The notes: generated by a model not told the origin, from the letters alone. Shown: positions 1 through 8,387, counted from the first letter of the stretch. The stretch is DNA of 64,000 nucleotides from Bin87 sp964347975 (GCA_964347975.1 CAYGAY010000003.1:62001-126000), one strand, 5' to 3'. Program-made: numbers and translations.

Positions 1-302
1 CGACGCTGCCCGCCGGCAAGCACGCGGTGCGGGGGTACGCCTGGAGCGGCAGCGGGGCGATTACCCAGGTGGACGTAAGCGTGGACGGCGGCAAAAGTTG
101 GCAGCCGGCCCGACTGGAAGAACCGTCGGAGCGCTGGATGTGGCGTCGCTGGTCGTGGGTGTGGGAGGCCACACCCGGCCAGTACAACGTGATGTCCCGG
201 GCCACGGACAGCGTGGGGCAAGTCCAGTCTCACGAACCGCGTTACAACAATATGCGAAAGAACTTCAGCGCCATCGTGGGGTACGACATAACGGTGGCGT
301 AG
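1..302 (+). CDS. Sulfite-oxidase-like molybdopterin oxidoreductase, C-terminal end (partial)
   Basis: The reading frame is open from the window edge and ends with TAG at 300-302, so only the last hundred or so residues are present. The segment resembles the Mo-co oxidoreductase dimerisation domain that closes sulfite oxidase and related molybdoenzymes. It shows GYAWSGSG, VDVSVDGGKSW, a Trp-rich strand (WRRWSWVWE) and RATDSVGQVQ, a typical Ig-like dimerisation fold. The catalytic molybdopterin domain would lie upstream of the window. Two bases separate the stop from the next gene, so they are probably co-transcribed. A MobA-type cofactor gene lies about 57 kb downstream. The family call is fairly secure, the exact substrate unknown. 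Confidence 0.72.
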   Translation, partial: TLPAGKHAVRGYAWSGSGAITQVDVSVDGGKSWQPARLEEPSERWMWRRWSWVWEATPGQYNVMSRATDSVGQVQSHEPRYNNMRKNFSAIVGYDITVA

Positions 303-304
303 CC

Positions 305-985
305 ATGACGACTACCGCGAAGCATTCTGCCCCGACCACTGCCACTGCGGATGACGGCGCCGCGGCAGCGATGCCGTTGGCGGCCCCGTTGCGGCTGAAC
401 TTGTCGGCGTTGGGGATTGACGCCGGCGCGCCCGACTTTGCCGAGCGGCTATGTCTGCTATCCCGAGACAACGAACCCTACGAATTTGAATACTCGGCGG
501 AAGGAGCATTGATCGTAATGCCGCCAACCAGTCCCGACAGCAGCAGGGGTGAGCAGGGAATCAACTACGGCCTCTTGGGATGGGGTTTGGAGAACCCCGG
601 AGAAACCTTCCCGCAGACGGTCATGTTCCACCTGCCCAGCGGGGCCAGATATATGCCTGATGCCTCCTGGATCAACCAGGAGCGTTACGACAGCCTTACC
701 GACGGGGAAAGACGCGGCACAATCGACGGCGCGCCCGACTTCGTAGTCGAGGTTCGCCCCTGGTCGGACAGCCGGCGCGACGGGCTGGCCAAGATGCAAG
801 AATGGATGGACGGCGGCGTGAAGCTGGGCTGGTACATCGACCCTTATGCGCGGCGCGCGTACATCTACCGGGCCGGTCAGGGAGTTGAGGTTTTGGAGAA
901 CCCCCAGACGCTATCCGGCGAGGACGTGCTGTCCGGCTTCGTTTTCGAGGTCGGCCGGCTGGTGTTCGACCGTTACCCGGTCTAG
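305..985 (+). CDS. Uma2 family (DUF820) PD-(D/E)XK-like nuclease
   Basis: A 226-residue protein with the Uma2/DUF820 fold, a restriction-endonuclease-like domain common in Cyanobacteria and Chloroflexota whose cellular role is not settled. Visible hallmarks are MPPTSPDSS near residue 71, PDASW near 117 (first acidic position), PDFVVEVRP near 143-151 (Asp and Glu of the nuclease core), a Lys in the following helix near 162 and GWYIDP near 180. The frame is open further upstream, but ATG at 305 directly follows the stop of the previous gene. An Ala/Thr-rich N-terminal tail of about 25 residues precedes the domain. The next reading frame is a collapsed copy of the same gene type. Confidence 0.8.
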   Translation: MTTTAKHSAPTTATADDGAAAAMPLAAPLRLNLSALGIDAGAPDFAERLCLLSRDNEPYEFEYSAEGALIVMPPTSPDSSRGEQGINYGLLGWGLENPGETFPQTVMFHLPSGARYMPDASWINQERYDSLTDGERRGTIDGAPDFVVEVRPWSDSRRDGLAKMQEWMDGGVKLGWYIDPYARRAYIYRAGQGVEVLENPQTLSGEDVLSGFVFEVGRLVFDRYPV

Positions 986-988
986 GCG

Positions 989-1279
989 ATGAAGGCTCGC
1001 GAGGCATTGCCGGGGGCCAGCATGGCAACCGCCAAACCACAGCCGATGCCGGTTGCCGGCCCAGAATCGGGTGACGCGGCTACACCACCGGGTTTGCCGC
1101 TGGCGGCCCCGTTGCGGCTGAACCGGTTGGCGCTGGACATTTTTCGTCCAGGGCAACCCGTTGAAATTCTGAACAACCCGGAAATACTGTCCGGTGAGGA
1201 TGTTCGGCCCGGCTTCGGGTTCGAGGCGAAGCGGCTCAGATTCGCCGGCCACGGCCAGTTGTCCGGCAATGGAGACTAG
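989..1279 (+). pseudogene. Uma2 paralogue with internal deletion (remnant)
   Basis: This 96-residue frame carries the N-terminal signature PLAAPLRLN at about residues 38-46 and then jumps directly to the C-terminal signature of the same family (GQPVEILNNP, LSGEDV, GFGFEAKRLRF). The intact neighbour at 305-985 has matching segments PLAAPLRLN and GQGVEVLENP/LSGEDV separated by about 150 residues. The whole nuclease core, including both PD motifs, is therefore absent, and the residual protein should have no catalytic site. It begins 3 bases after the intact gene, so tandem duplication followed by deletion is the simplest history. It may or may not still be translated. Confidence 0.7.
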
Positions 1280-1283
1280 AAGC

Positions 1284-2438
1284 ATGACGAGCATTGCATC
1301 CATCCTGGAGCAGGCCCCGGTGGTGGCGGCCGAGTGGGCGGAGGAGCGGGCCGACCGGCAGCAGCGCACCAAGGCCGACCCGGCGGACTATTCGCGGCTG
1401 GCGCAAATCGGCGTGCCGCTGATGGCGACGCCCACGGACCTGGGCGGCACCTGGGAGAGTATTGAGCAGTCGGCGCGGCCCATCTGCTCCATGCTACGGA
1501 CGCTGGCTACCGGCGACCCGTCGATCACCCTGGCCAGCGCGATGCACCACCTGGTTCTATCGTCCTGGCGGCTGCCCACCGTTCCGGAGCCGTTCACGGC
1601 CGGCTGGATAAAGCAGCGGAAGGAAGTGTTCGACAGTGTGCACAGCGGCTGCTGGTGGGGCACTATTGTCAGTGAGCCGGGCTCAGGAGGCGACACCGCC
1701 CGGACCGCCAGCGTCTGCGAACCGGACGGCGTGAGCGATTTCGGCTATCGGATATCGGGACAGAAGCATTTCGGCAGCGGTTCCGGCCTCACTTCCTTTA
1801 TGACCACCCGGGCGCTGGCCGCCGGGGAAGCCGCGCCGGACCTGTTCTTCATGGAAGTTCGCGATCATCCGTGGGACGGCTCTACCGGATTGAAACTGAC
1901 TGCCGAGTGGCGCGGCCACGGCATGAAGTCCACCAACAGCCATGCTTTTGAGTTTTCCAACTTTCCGGCCACCCGCGTGGCCTGGCCGAACCACCAAGCG
2001 GAGCTGATGGGAGCCAACGGCGGGCTGGGCGCAGCGGCGTTCACGTCGGTGGTGGTTGGCGTGGTTGACGCGGCAATGGACTATGTGCGCCCGCGTATCA
2101 AGAACGGCATGGCGTCGGACCCGGGCCTGCGGGCCTACCAGCAAGTGGAATGGGCCCACGCCGAGCAGGAAGCCTGGCTCATCGGGCAGGCCTGGGAAGG
2201 GGCGCTGCGCTGCCTGGAAACCAACACGGGCCGGCGCGAGCTACTGTTGGCGAAGGAAAGCGTGGCACGGCTCTCCGAAGACTGTCTCGGCCGATTGTGC
2301 AAACTCACCGGCGGCAGCGCGTACACTCGCTATTCGCCCCTGTCCGTGTGGTACGACGACGTGCGGGCATTGGGTTACCTCCGGCCGCCGTGGGCGCTGG
2401 CCTGGGACCAGGTTTTTCAGCAAAGCCTGGCGGAATGA
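1284..2438 (+). CDS. Acyl-CoA dehydrogenase-like flavoprotein
   Basis: A 384-residue protein of the acyl-CoA dehydrogenase superfamily. The N-terminal helical part has the usual LAQIGVPLMATPTDLGG entry. A middle segment at about residues 125-150 reads WWGTIVSEPGSGGD, the FAD-contacting loop of the family. A C-terminal helical bundle ends near LTGGSAYTRYSPL, where flavin-dependent monooxygenase relatives (DszC/HpaH type) also align. The usual catalytic Glu cannot be placed with confidence, so oxidation of an acyl-CoA or a reduced-flavin monooxygenation are both possible. ATG at 1284 was chosen because the frame upstream runs through the Uma2 remnant. Confidence 0.72.
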   Translation: MTSIASILEQAPVVAAEWAEERADRQQRTKADPADYSRLAQIGVPLMATPTDLGGTWESIEQSARPICSMLRTLATGDPSITLASAMHHLVLSSWRLPTVPEPFTAGWIKQRKEVFDSVHSGCWWGTIVSEPGSGGDTARTASVCEPDGVSDFGYRISGQKHFGSGSGLTSFMTTRALAAGEAAPDLFFMEVRDHPWDGSTGLKLTAEWRGHGMKSTNSHAFEFSNFPATRVAWPNHQAELMGANGGLGAAAFTSVVVGVVDAAMDYVRPRIKNGMASDPGLRAYQQVEWAHAEQEAWLIGQAWEGALRCLETNTGRRELLLAKESVARLSEDCLGRLCKLTGGSAYTRYSPLSVWYDDVRALGYLRPPWALAWDQVFQQSLAE

Positions 2439-2454
2439 CGAAAGTCGTGGTCCT

Positions 2455-2477
2455 GGATTCCCGCTTGCGCGGGAATC
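2455..2477. repeat. REP-like palindrome, copy 1
   Basis: Nine-base arms GATTCCCGC and GCGGGAATC flank a TTGC loop. Close relatives occur at 2976-3000 and 43370-43394, all between genes. Confidence 0.7.
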
Positions 2478-2802
2478 ACCCCGTGTCAGGCACGGGGCAG
2501 GCGGGGAGAGCGTGAGGGCGACCCTCGCGCAGCGGTGGTGACACCCGCCGTACTGGTCTATGCGGTACCGGGGAATGAACCGGCCTTTGCGATAGCCAGC
2601 GGTGCAGAAGATCCGACGTGCCGCCATGTACGGTTGCGACGGTTGGCCGTGTTGCCTGAACCCCGGTGAACCCGATATTCAGCTGTGATTTGGGCAGCTG
2701 GGCCGTGGCCTTGGGCTTGCTACCTTACGCGTGGGGTATAGTGCAGGGAACGGATGTGCGGTTGCGCAAGGGGCGGGGTGTCATCATCAGGGCCTTTTCA
2801 GA

Positions 2803-2836
2803 GTCATTGCGAGGAGCAGTGACGCGGCAATCCCGC
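2803..2836. repeat. GTCATTGCGAG / GCGGCAATC dispersed element
   Basis: An imperfect inverted element starting GTCATTGCGAGG and ending GCGGCAATCCCGC, a form seen between genes of many bacteria. A related element in the opposite sense lies at 27461-27488. It could form a hairpin in RNA. Confidence 0.6.
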
Positions 2837-2975
2837 TGGAGGTTGGCTCGTCTTGACGATACTAGCCCAGCTTCCGGCACGAGATTACCACCCCCGTATC
2901 AAGTACGGGGTCGCAATGACAAAGTGGGTACGCGTGCGGCAGGAAATGGAAAGATGATTAACGACTTCGGTCACT

Positions 2976-3000
2976 GGATTCCCGCTTTCGCGGGAATGAC
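2976..3000. repeat. REP-like palindrome, copy 2
   Basis: GGATTCCCGC, loop TTTC, GCGGGAATGAC. It is followed directly by a partial copy of the right arm at about 3012-3020. It lies about 85 bases upstream of the deacetylase ribosome binding site. Confidence 0.7.
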
Positions 3001-3104
3001 GGCGGTGAGGCGGGAATGACGGTTGTGCGGTACTATATGCGCAATTGTTACCGGGGACTGAGACCGCCATGCAGACCGTTGGGCCCCAGTGAGGAGATGA
3101 TTAG

Positions 3105-3992
3105 ATGGCCGATAAACAGATCTTGTGCGCTTTCGGAGTCGATCTGGACGCCGTGGGCGGCTGGCTCGGATCCTACGGCGGCGAGGACTCTCCCGACGAT
3201 ATATCCCGTGGATTGTTTGCGGGCGAAGTGGGCACGCCAAGGCTTTTGAAACTGTTCGAGGGGCTGGACGTCAAGACCAGTTGGTTCATTCCCGGCCATT
3301 CCATTGAGACTTTCCCTGATGAGTGCCGGATGATCGTGGAGCAGGGTCACGAAGTGGGCATGCACGGGTATTCTCACGAGAACCCTATCGCAATGTCGCC
3401 GGAGCAGGAAGAGGCCGTGTTATTGCGTTGCATCGACCTGATCACAGAGTTGTCCGGGCAGCGTCCCCGGGGTTACGTCGCGCCGTGGTGGGAGTTCAGT
3501 CACGTGACCAACGAACTGCTGCTGAAACACGGCATCAAGTACGACCACAGCCTGATGCACAAGGATTTTGAGTGCTATTACGTGCGCGTCGGCGACCGGT
3601 GGACCAAGATCGATTACGCCATGCCGGCGGACTACTGGATGCACGCTCTGGAGCGGGGCGAGGAAACGGACCTGGTGGAGATCCCGGCCAACTGGTATCT
3701 GGACGATTTGCCGCCGATGATGTTCATCAAGAAATCGCCCAACAGTCACGGGTTCGTCAATCCTCGCGATATTGAATCCATGTGGCGGGACCAGTTTGAC
3801 TGGGTGTACCGGGAGTACGACGAGGCGGTCTTTCCCATGACCATCCACCCGGACGTCAGCGGCCGTCCCCAGGTGTTGCTGATGCTGGAGCGTATCACGG
3901 AATATATCCGGTCCCACGATGGCGCGCGATTTGTGACTTTCGAGGAGATCGCGGACGATTTCCTGGCCAAACACCCCAGGCAGAATGTGTAG
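3105..3992 (+). CDS. Polysaccharide deacetylase family protein (NodB fold)
   Basis: A 295-residue metal-dependent hydrolase of the NodB/polysaccharide deacetylase family. The visible metal motif is Asp13/Asp15 in GVDLDAV plus His87 and His91 in MHGYSHENP. TSWFIPGH at 58-65 is the second conserved strand, and a late His sits in MTIHPDVSG. Members of this subgroup often hydrolyse small amides or imides rather than polysaccharide, and no signal peptide is seen, so a cytoplasmic catabolic role fits the neighbouring amidohydrolases. The start is supported by GAGGAG 8 bases upstream. It heads a co-directional run of five genes to 8160. Confidence 0.82.
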   Translation: MADKQILCAFGVDLDAVGGWLGSYGGEDSPDDISRGLFAGEVGTPRLLKLFEGLDVKTSWFIPGHSIETFPDECRMIVEQGHEVGMHGYSHENPIAMSPEQEEAVLLRCIDLITELSGQRPRGYVAPWWEFSHVTNELLLKHGIKYDHSLMHKDFECYYVRVGDRWTKIDYAMPADYWMHALERGEETDLVEIPANWYLDDLPPMMFIKKSPNSHGFVNPRDIESMWRDQFDWVYREYDEAVFPMTIHPDVSGRPQVLLMLERITEYIRSHDGARFVTFEEIADDFLAKHPRQNV

Positions 3993-4036
3993 GATCCGGG
4001 GGACGGCGTCCCCGGCACAATCGGCAGGAGCAATTT

Positions 4037-5032
4037 ATGCGCAGCATTGATTTCCACGCTCACCTGACGCCGCAAGGTTTTTGGCGCGCCACGGCAGAAA
4101 ACGGCGATTGGCATGGCCTGAAAAGGGAGCGGGACGCGCGGGGACGCGAGATATTGGTTGCCGGGGATCGCCGAGGACAGCTGCCTCCCAAATCCAGTTG
4201 GACGCCGGAACAACGCCTGTCCGATATGGACTCCCTGGGGGTTGACGTGCACGTGGTTTCGCCCTACTCCGGGTTTTACAACTACGAAATGGACACGGAG
4301 CGGGCCACGGCCACCTCCCGGGAGTCCAACGACGAAATCAGCCAAATGATGCAGTCGTGGCCCGACCGGTTCCAAGGTCTGGCAACTTTGCCCATGCAAG
4401 ACGTGCCGGCCGCCGTAGCGGAGCTGGAGCGAGTGATGGTCCAGTTGGGTTTCAAAGGGGCGGTAATTGACGACAAGATAAACGGCAAGCTGCCGGATGA
4501 GGCGGAGTTCAGGCCTTTCTGGAAAGCCGCGGAGCAGTTGGGCGCGGTGATCATGTTCCACCAGGGCGGCGATACCATCGTGGACCAACGCATCAAGCGT
4601 TACCACCTGCCCAATTCGGTGGGGAACCTGGCCGACCGGACATTGACGTTCGCATCGCTGGTGATGGGCGGCGTGATGGATGCCTGCCCGGAGCTCCGGG
4701 TCTGCCTGTCCCACGGCGGCGGTTTCGCCTGCTACGGCGCCGGGCGCATGGACCGGGGTTGGCAGAGGATTCCCCCGCAGGAAAGGTTGGCGGCGCATCC
4801 GCCCAGCGCGTACTTGAACCGTTTTTACTACGACTGCATCGTGTACACCGAACAGGCGCTGCGGTTTCTGATTGACTCGGTGGGAATCGACCGGGTGGTG
4901 TTCGGGAGCGACTGGCCTTACGACATGGCGCAGGACTGGCCGGTGTCCTGGATTTTGAGCATGGAGAGCCTAACGCAGGAGGAGAAAGACGCCATTCTGT
5001 GGAAAAATTTGGAGACGCTTTTAGGCATCTAA
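4037..5032 (+). CDS. ACMSD-like amidohydrolase (amidohydrolase 2 family), paralogue 1
   Basis: A 331-residue TIM-barrel metal-dependent hydrolase or decarboxylase of the ACMSD/amidohydrolase-2 group. The metal site is visible as His7-x-His9 in DFHAHL, His175 in MFHQGG and Asp292 in FGSDWP. The family includes decarboxylases of aromatic acids and hydrolases of ring-cleavage products. Close relatives lie directly downstream (5072) and at 48872. A ribosome binding site (GGAG) precedes ATG. An imperfect GC-rich inverted repeat (about 3996-4015) sits between the previous stop and this gene and may act as an attenuator or RNA-stability element. Confidence 0.84.
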   Translation: MRSIDFHAHLTPQGFWRATAENGDWHGLKRERDARGREILVAGDRRGQLPPKSSWTPEQRLSDMDSLGVDVHVVSPYSGFYNYEMDTERATATSRESNDEISQMMQSWPDRFQGLATLPMQDVPAAVAELERVMVQLGFKGAVIDDKINGKLPDEAEFRPFWKAAEQLGAVIMFHQGGDTIVDQRIKRYHLPNSVGNLADRTLTFASLVMGGVMDACPELRVCLSHGGGFACYGAGRMDRGWQRIPPQERLAAHPPSAYLNRFYYDCIVYTEQALRFLIDSVGIDRVVFGSDWPYDMAQDWPVSWILSMESLTQEEKDAILWKNLETLLGI

Positions 5033-5071
5033 CGGCGGCGGCGGCCAGACCAGCGTTGGGGAGGTTTATTC

Positions 5072-6073
5072 TTGAGACATATTGACGTTCATGCCCATTT
5101 GGCTCCGCAAATCCTGTGGCAAGCCCTCGACAACGGCCGGGATTGGCATGGCATGGAGCACGATGTTCAAGGCGACGCGGAGTTCATCGTCGGCCACGGC
5201 AAGCGGATCTTGATCAACTCGCCAAAGATTCGGTACACGCCGGAGGAACGGCTGGCGGACATGGACGCCGAGGGCACCGACGTTCAGGTTGTATCCATCC
5301 ACACTCCCCTGTTCCCTTACCATTGGGAAACTACCGAGGCGATACCGGCGTCGCGAGAGGTGAACGACGAAATCGCCGGCATGACCAACAAGTGGCCCGA
5401 CCGATTTGCGGGACTGGCCACGCTGCCGGTACAGGACGTTGACGCCGCTATCGACGAACTGGAACGGGCGGTGAAAGTCCTGGGACTCAAAGGCGCGGAG
5501 CTGGATATGGCGGTCAACGGCCGGAACTGGGACGAACCGCAATTCCGGCCGCTGTTCAAGGCAGCCGAGTCGCTGGGGGCCTTGCTGTTCTTCCATCCGC
5601 AGCCGCAGGACAACATTGTGGCGGTGGAGCGAACGCTGCGCTACGGCCTGCCCAACAGTGTGGGCGTGGTGATGGAGGACGCGCTGGTGGTGGCGACGCT
5701 GATTTGCGGGGGCATCCTGGAAGAATGTCCCAACCTGAAGGTGTGCGTCGCCCACGGCGGAGGCGGCGCCTGTTTCGCCATGGGGCGGGTGGACCACGGC
5801 TGGCAAGTGCGCTCGGAAGCCCGGGTCAATATCCGCAAGCCGCCCAGCGCCTATCAGAGCCGGATTTACTACGACTTCCTGACCAGCAGTGAAGCCGGCC
5901 TGCGTTTCCTTATCGACACCGTGGGCGCGGATCGGGTCGTCATGGGCAGCGACTGGCCGTTTGTGGGTTGGGATCCTTCACCCGGCGGATGGCTTGAGGG
6001 GTTGCCGAGTCTTTCCACCGAGGAGAAGGAAAAGATCGCCTGGAAGAATCTGGAAGCGCTGCTGGGGATTTGA
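5072..6073 (+). CDS. ACMSD-like amidohydrolase, paralogue 2 (TTG start)
   Basis: A 333-residue paralogue of the preceding gene with the same metal ligands: His7 and His9 in DVHAHL, His175 in FFHPQ and Asp294 in MGSDWP. The ring of the substrate pocket differs: the HQGG loop of paralogue 1 is HPQPQD here, which suggests a different substrate. Translation starts at TTG 5072 behind a strong GGGGAGG. No in-frame ATG precedes the invariant DVHAH strand. Forty bases separate it from paralogue 1, so the two are probably one transcript. The pair may process successive or alternative carboxylated intermediates, which is an inference. Confidence 0.83.
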   Translation: MRHIDVHAHLAPQILWQALDNGRDWHGMEHDVQGDAEFIVGHGKRILINSPKIRYTPEERLADMDAEGTDVQVVSIHTPLFPYHWETTEAIPASREVNDEIAGMTNKWPDRFAGLATLPVQDVDAAIDELERAVKVLGLKGAELDMAVNGRNWDEPQFRPLFKAAESLGALLFFHPQPQDNIVAVERTLRYGLPNSVGVVMEDALVVATLICGGILEECPNLKVCVAHGGGGACFAMGRVDHGWQVRSEARVNIRKPPSAYQSRIYYDFLTSSEAGLRFLIDTVGADRVVMGSDWPFVGWDPSPGGWLEGLPSLSTEEKEKIAWKNLEALLGI

Positions 6074-6186
6074 CGTATGGCGGGTGCGACCAAGCATCCA
6101 TCCAACGCCGATACCACCGGGAGCGGGTTTGTAGTACATTAGCCTCATCGCAAGATCTACTTACATCTCAACCAGAGGAAACTGAC

Positions 6187-7029
6187 ATGAACGCAAGGGG
6201 AAAACCGGTCGCCGTGGTGATCGGGGCGACATCCAAGTGGCAGGCAGACGGGCGCAACACGCATCTGGTACACGGTGGAGACATCGACGACAGCCACCTG
6301 CCGGTGGGGGTACGGTGGGGCGTGGGCGGAGCGGTCTCCCAGAAATTTGCCCAGGAGGGATTTTTGACGGCGCTGACCACCCGGAACGCGGCCAACGCCG
6401 CTCCGCTACAGGCGGCGATAAATGAGCAGGGCGGCGACAGCATAATCGTGGAACTTGACCTCTCAATCCCGCAATCCATCACCGACGCTTTCGCCCAGAT
6501 TCGCGAAGAGGCCGGCGACCCGGACGTGCTGGTCTATAACGCGGGTTACATCGACGGGCGCGACCTTCCGCCGGAAATGGAACTGCTGGAACATACTCCC
6601 ATCGAAGTGTTTGAGACGGCCCAGCACATTTCCAGCAGCGGACCGTTCCTGGTGGCAAAGGAAGTGCTTCCGGCGATGCGGGAACGGGGAGAAGGCACCA
6701 TCCTGATTTCCAACAACCCGTCCTCGCTGCGGGGCCGGAAACGGTACACCGGGCAGTCGCTGTATTATCCGCGGGTGATGATGCGGACGTTGGCGCAGGT
6801 GTTGACTGAGGAATATTCGGAGTATGGCATCCACGTTGCCAACGTGATTATCGACGGGACGATTGATTCGCCGGGCACACGCGCGACGCCGCGGGCCCAG
6901 CAACACCCGGAACTGATCATCAATCCGGTGAAGATAGCGGAAGCGTTCTACTATCTGCACACCCAGGACAAGTCCTGCTGGACACACGAACTGCAATTGA
7001 CGCCCTACGCTGCCAAGCCCGCGTTTTGA
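6187..7029 (+). CDS. SDR family protein with an insertion in the glycine-rich loop
   Basis: A 280-residue Rossmann protein of the short-chain dehydrogenase/reductase type. The first strand VAVVIGATS (8-16) is followed by about 28 extra residues before GVGGAVSQKF (45-54), so the usual TGxxxGxG loop is split. The rest follows the family: LTTRN, VELDLS, VLVYNAGY (NAG motif) and a Ser-containing strand ILISNNPSS. The canonical YxxxK is not visible; the equivalent helix reads LYYPRVMM, with Arg where Lys is expected. ATG 6187 sits in the context AGAGGAAACTGAC-ATG. A reductase acting on products of the neighbouring hydrolases is an inference. Confidence 0.72.
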   Translation: MNARGKPVAVVIGATSKWQADGRNTHLVHGGDIDDSHLPVGVRWGVGGAVSQKFAQEGFLTALTTRNAANAAPLQAAINEQGGDSIIVELDLSIPQSITDAFAQIREEAGDPDVLVYNAGYIDGRDLPPEMELLEHTPIEVFETAQHISSSGPFLVAKEVLPAMRERGEGTILISNNPSSLRGRKRYTGQSLYYPRVMMRTLAQVLTEEYSEYGIHVANVIIDGTIDSPGTRATPRAQQHPELIINPVKIAEAFYYLHTQDKSCWTHELQLTPYAAKPAF

Positions 7030-7069
7030 CGGCACCGGCCGCCGGCGCAAGGGCATCGCGAAGTACCGG

Positions 7070-7095
7070 AAGGAGTAATCGAAAGGAGTAATCGA
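7070..7095 (+). repeat. Tandem duplication of the ribosome binding site (2 x 13 bp)
   Basis: The 13-base unit AAGGAGTAATCGA occurs twice head to tail, and the second copy abuts the ATG at 7096. Each copy has a full Shine-Dalgarno core. Only the second has a normal spacing of about 7 bases; the first may act as a standby site. Confidence 0.85.
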
Positions 7096-8160
7096 ATGGA
7101 TGTTGGATTGATGATGGTCTTCTCAAGCTACGGCTGGGAAGATGGGTCGGACGCCCAGATGTGGGAGGAGGAACTGAGGCTGGCCGAAATCGCCGCGGAC
7201 GCGGGCTTCGATAGCCTCTGGTCGGCGGAACACCACTTCAATGATTACTCCTTCGTACCGGACAATATCCAGTTGATGACCCACCTGGCGGCCAAGCATC
7301 CCAACATCGACGTTGGGACGGCGGCGGTCATTCTGCCCTGGCATAATCCCCTGCGGGTGGCGGAGAACGCGGCGGTGCTCGATATGTTGAGCGGCGGGCG
7401 ACTCCGGCTGGGGTTCGGACGGGGTCTGGCGCGCCGGGAATTTGAAACTTTCGGCGTGAGCATGGACGAATCGCGGGAGCGCTTCGACGAGGCGGCTCCG
7501 ATGATCGTTCGAGCGCTGAATACGGGCGTTATCGAGGGTGACGGCAAGTATTACAAACAACCTCGGACTGAGATACGGCCCCGTCCCCAGCATTCCTTCG
7601 ACGGGCGCATATACGCGGTTGCCGCCAGCGAGGAATCGGTGCGGTCGGCGGCCAAACTGGGCGCGCACATCGTCATGTTCGCTGATCGACCGTGGGAGAT
7701 GCGGATGGAGGGCATTGAGCTGGGGCGCGCGTTGCACCGGGAGTTTCACGGCGCCGAGCCGCCCAGCCTGATGCTCACCGAGTTTGTGGTGTGCGGCACA
7801 GATCTCGAACAAACCGAGGGGGAGGCCCGCCAGTATCAGGGCAAGTTCGTCGAGAGCAATTTCTATCACTATGAATTTCTGGGGGATCACTTCAGGACAG
7901 TGAAGGGCTACGACGCCTACCAACAGAAAGCGGAAATCGCGCGTTCTGCGGGCCTGGACGGGGCCATCGAAGGTTTCATGAAGGCGGCCAGCTGGGGCAC
8001 GCCGGAGAAGATCCTGCGGGGGATTGAGGAGCGGCGAAGGCTGCTGGGCGATTTCGAGTGGAACGTAGCTTTCCGGTTCGGAGGCATCCCTTACGATGTT
8101 GCTGAGCGCAGTCTGAGGCTTTTTGCCGAAGAAGTGCTGCCGGTGATCAAATCCTGGTAG
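7096..8160 (+). CDS. LLM class flavin-dependent oxidoreductase, paralogue 1
   Basis: A 354-residue bacterial-luciferase-like TIM-barrel protein. Typical features are GFDSLWSAEHHF near residue 36, VGTAAVILPWHNPLRVAE near 75-92, the FMN/F420 phosphate loop GGRLRLGFGRG near 100, and the substrate-cap segment after residue 250. Family members use FMNH2 or F420 to hydroxylate or desulfonate organic substrates and normally need a separate flavin reductase, which is not seen nearby. Two tandem copies of the ribosome binding site precede ATG 7096. It closes the five-gene catabolic run, and a second member lies at 34404. Confidence 0.85.
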   Translation: MDVGLMMVFSSYGWEDGSDAQMWEEELRLAEIAADAGFDSLWSAEHHFNDYSFVPDNIQLMTHLAAKHPNIDVGTAAVILPWHNPLRVAENAAVLDMLSGGRLRLGFGRGLARREFETFGVSMDESRERFDEAAPMIVRALNTGVIEGDGKYYKQPRTEIRPRPQHSFDGRIYAVAASEESVRSAAKLGAHIVMFADRPWEMRMEGIELGRALHREFHGAEPPSLMLTEFVVCGTDLEQTEGEARQYQGKFVESNFYHYEFLGDHFRTVKGYDAYQQKAEIARSAGLDGAIEGFMKAASWGTPEKILRGIEERRRLLGDFEWNVAFRFGGIPYDVAERSLRLFAEEVLPVIKSW

Positions 8161-8177
8161 CGTCAGGAGTCTCCGGT

Positions 8178-8387
8178 ATGAGCCAGCTTCAGGGCACGGG
8201 CGCCATCCCCTGGCGGAATTGGGGCGGGGACGCCTTTGAGGCGGCCCGGGCCGAGGAAAAGTTGGCGCTGCTGACGCTGGGCGCCACGTGGCGCCAGTGG
8301 CGCCATGTCATGGACGAAACGTCCTACGCTGACCCGCGGGTAATTGAACTGGTCTTCGATTGCCGGAGAGATTCACAATCACGGTAA
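8178..8387 (+). pseudogene. DUF255 (YyaL-like thioredoxin-fold) N-terminal fragment, active-site cysteines lost
   Basis: The first 55 or so residues match the start of DUF255/YyaL-type thioredoxin-fold proteins: IPWRNWGGDAFEAARAEEK, a short hydrophobic strand, then MDETSYADPRVIELV. The redox motif, normally CHWCHVMDE, reads RQWRHVMDE here; both changes are TGC-to-CGC transitions. Homology stops at about 8355 and the frame closes 30 bases later, whereas family members continue for hundreds of residues. A matching C-terminal fragment is seen at 9217-9399. The gene is therefore broken and catalytically dead. Confidence 0.72.

Larger units (their letters stand above)
2439..3104. other. Intergenic region carrying dispersed palindromic repeats
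   Basis: No convincing gene is visible in this 666-base stretch. The small open frames lack family signatures and ribosome binding sites. It holds at least three short dispersed repeats, listed separately: two copies of a GGATTCCCGC/GCGGGAAT palindrome and one copy of a GTCATTGCGAG/GCGGCAATC element. A further half-copy (GGGAATGAC) follows at about 3012-3020. The bases just before 3105 (GAGGAGATGATTAG) are the ribosome binding site of the next gene. Confidence 0.6.

Noticed and set aside
2666..3019. 117-residue plus-strand frame in the intergenic region
   Set aside because: It runs through two dispersed repeats and has no start site or conserved motif.
3746..4798. 350-residue minus-strand open frame
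   Set aside because: It lies opposite two conserved plus-strand genes, is rich in His/Arg/Gly as expected for antisense of GC-rich code, and has no recognisable domain.
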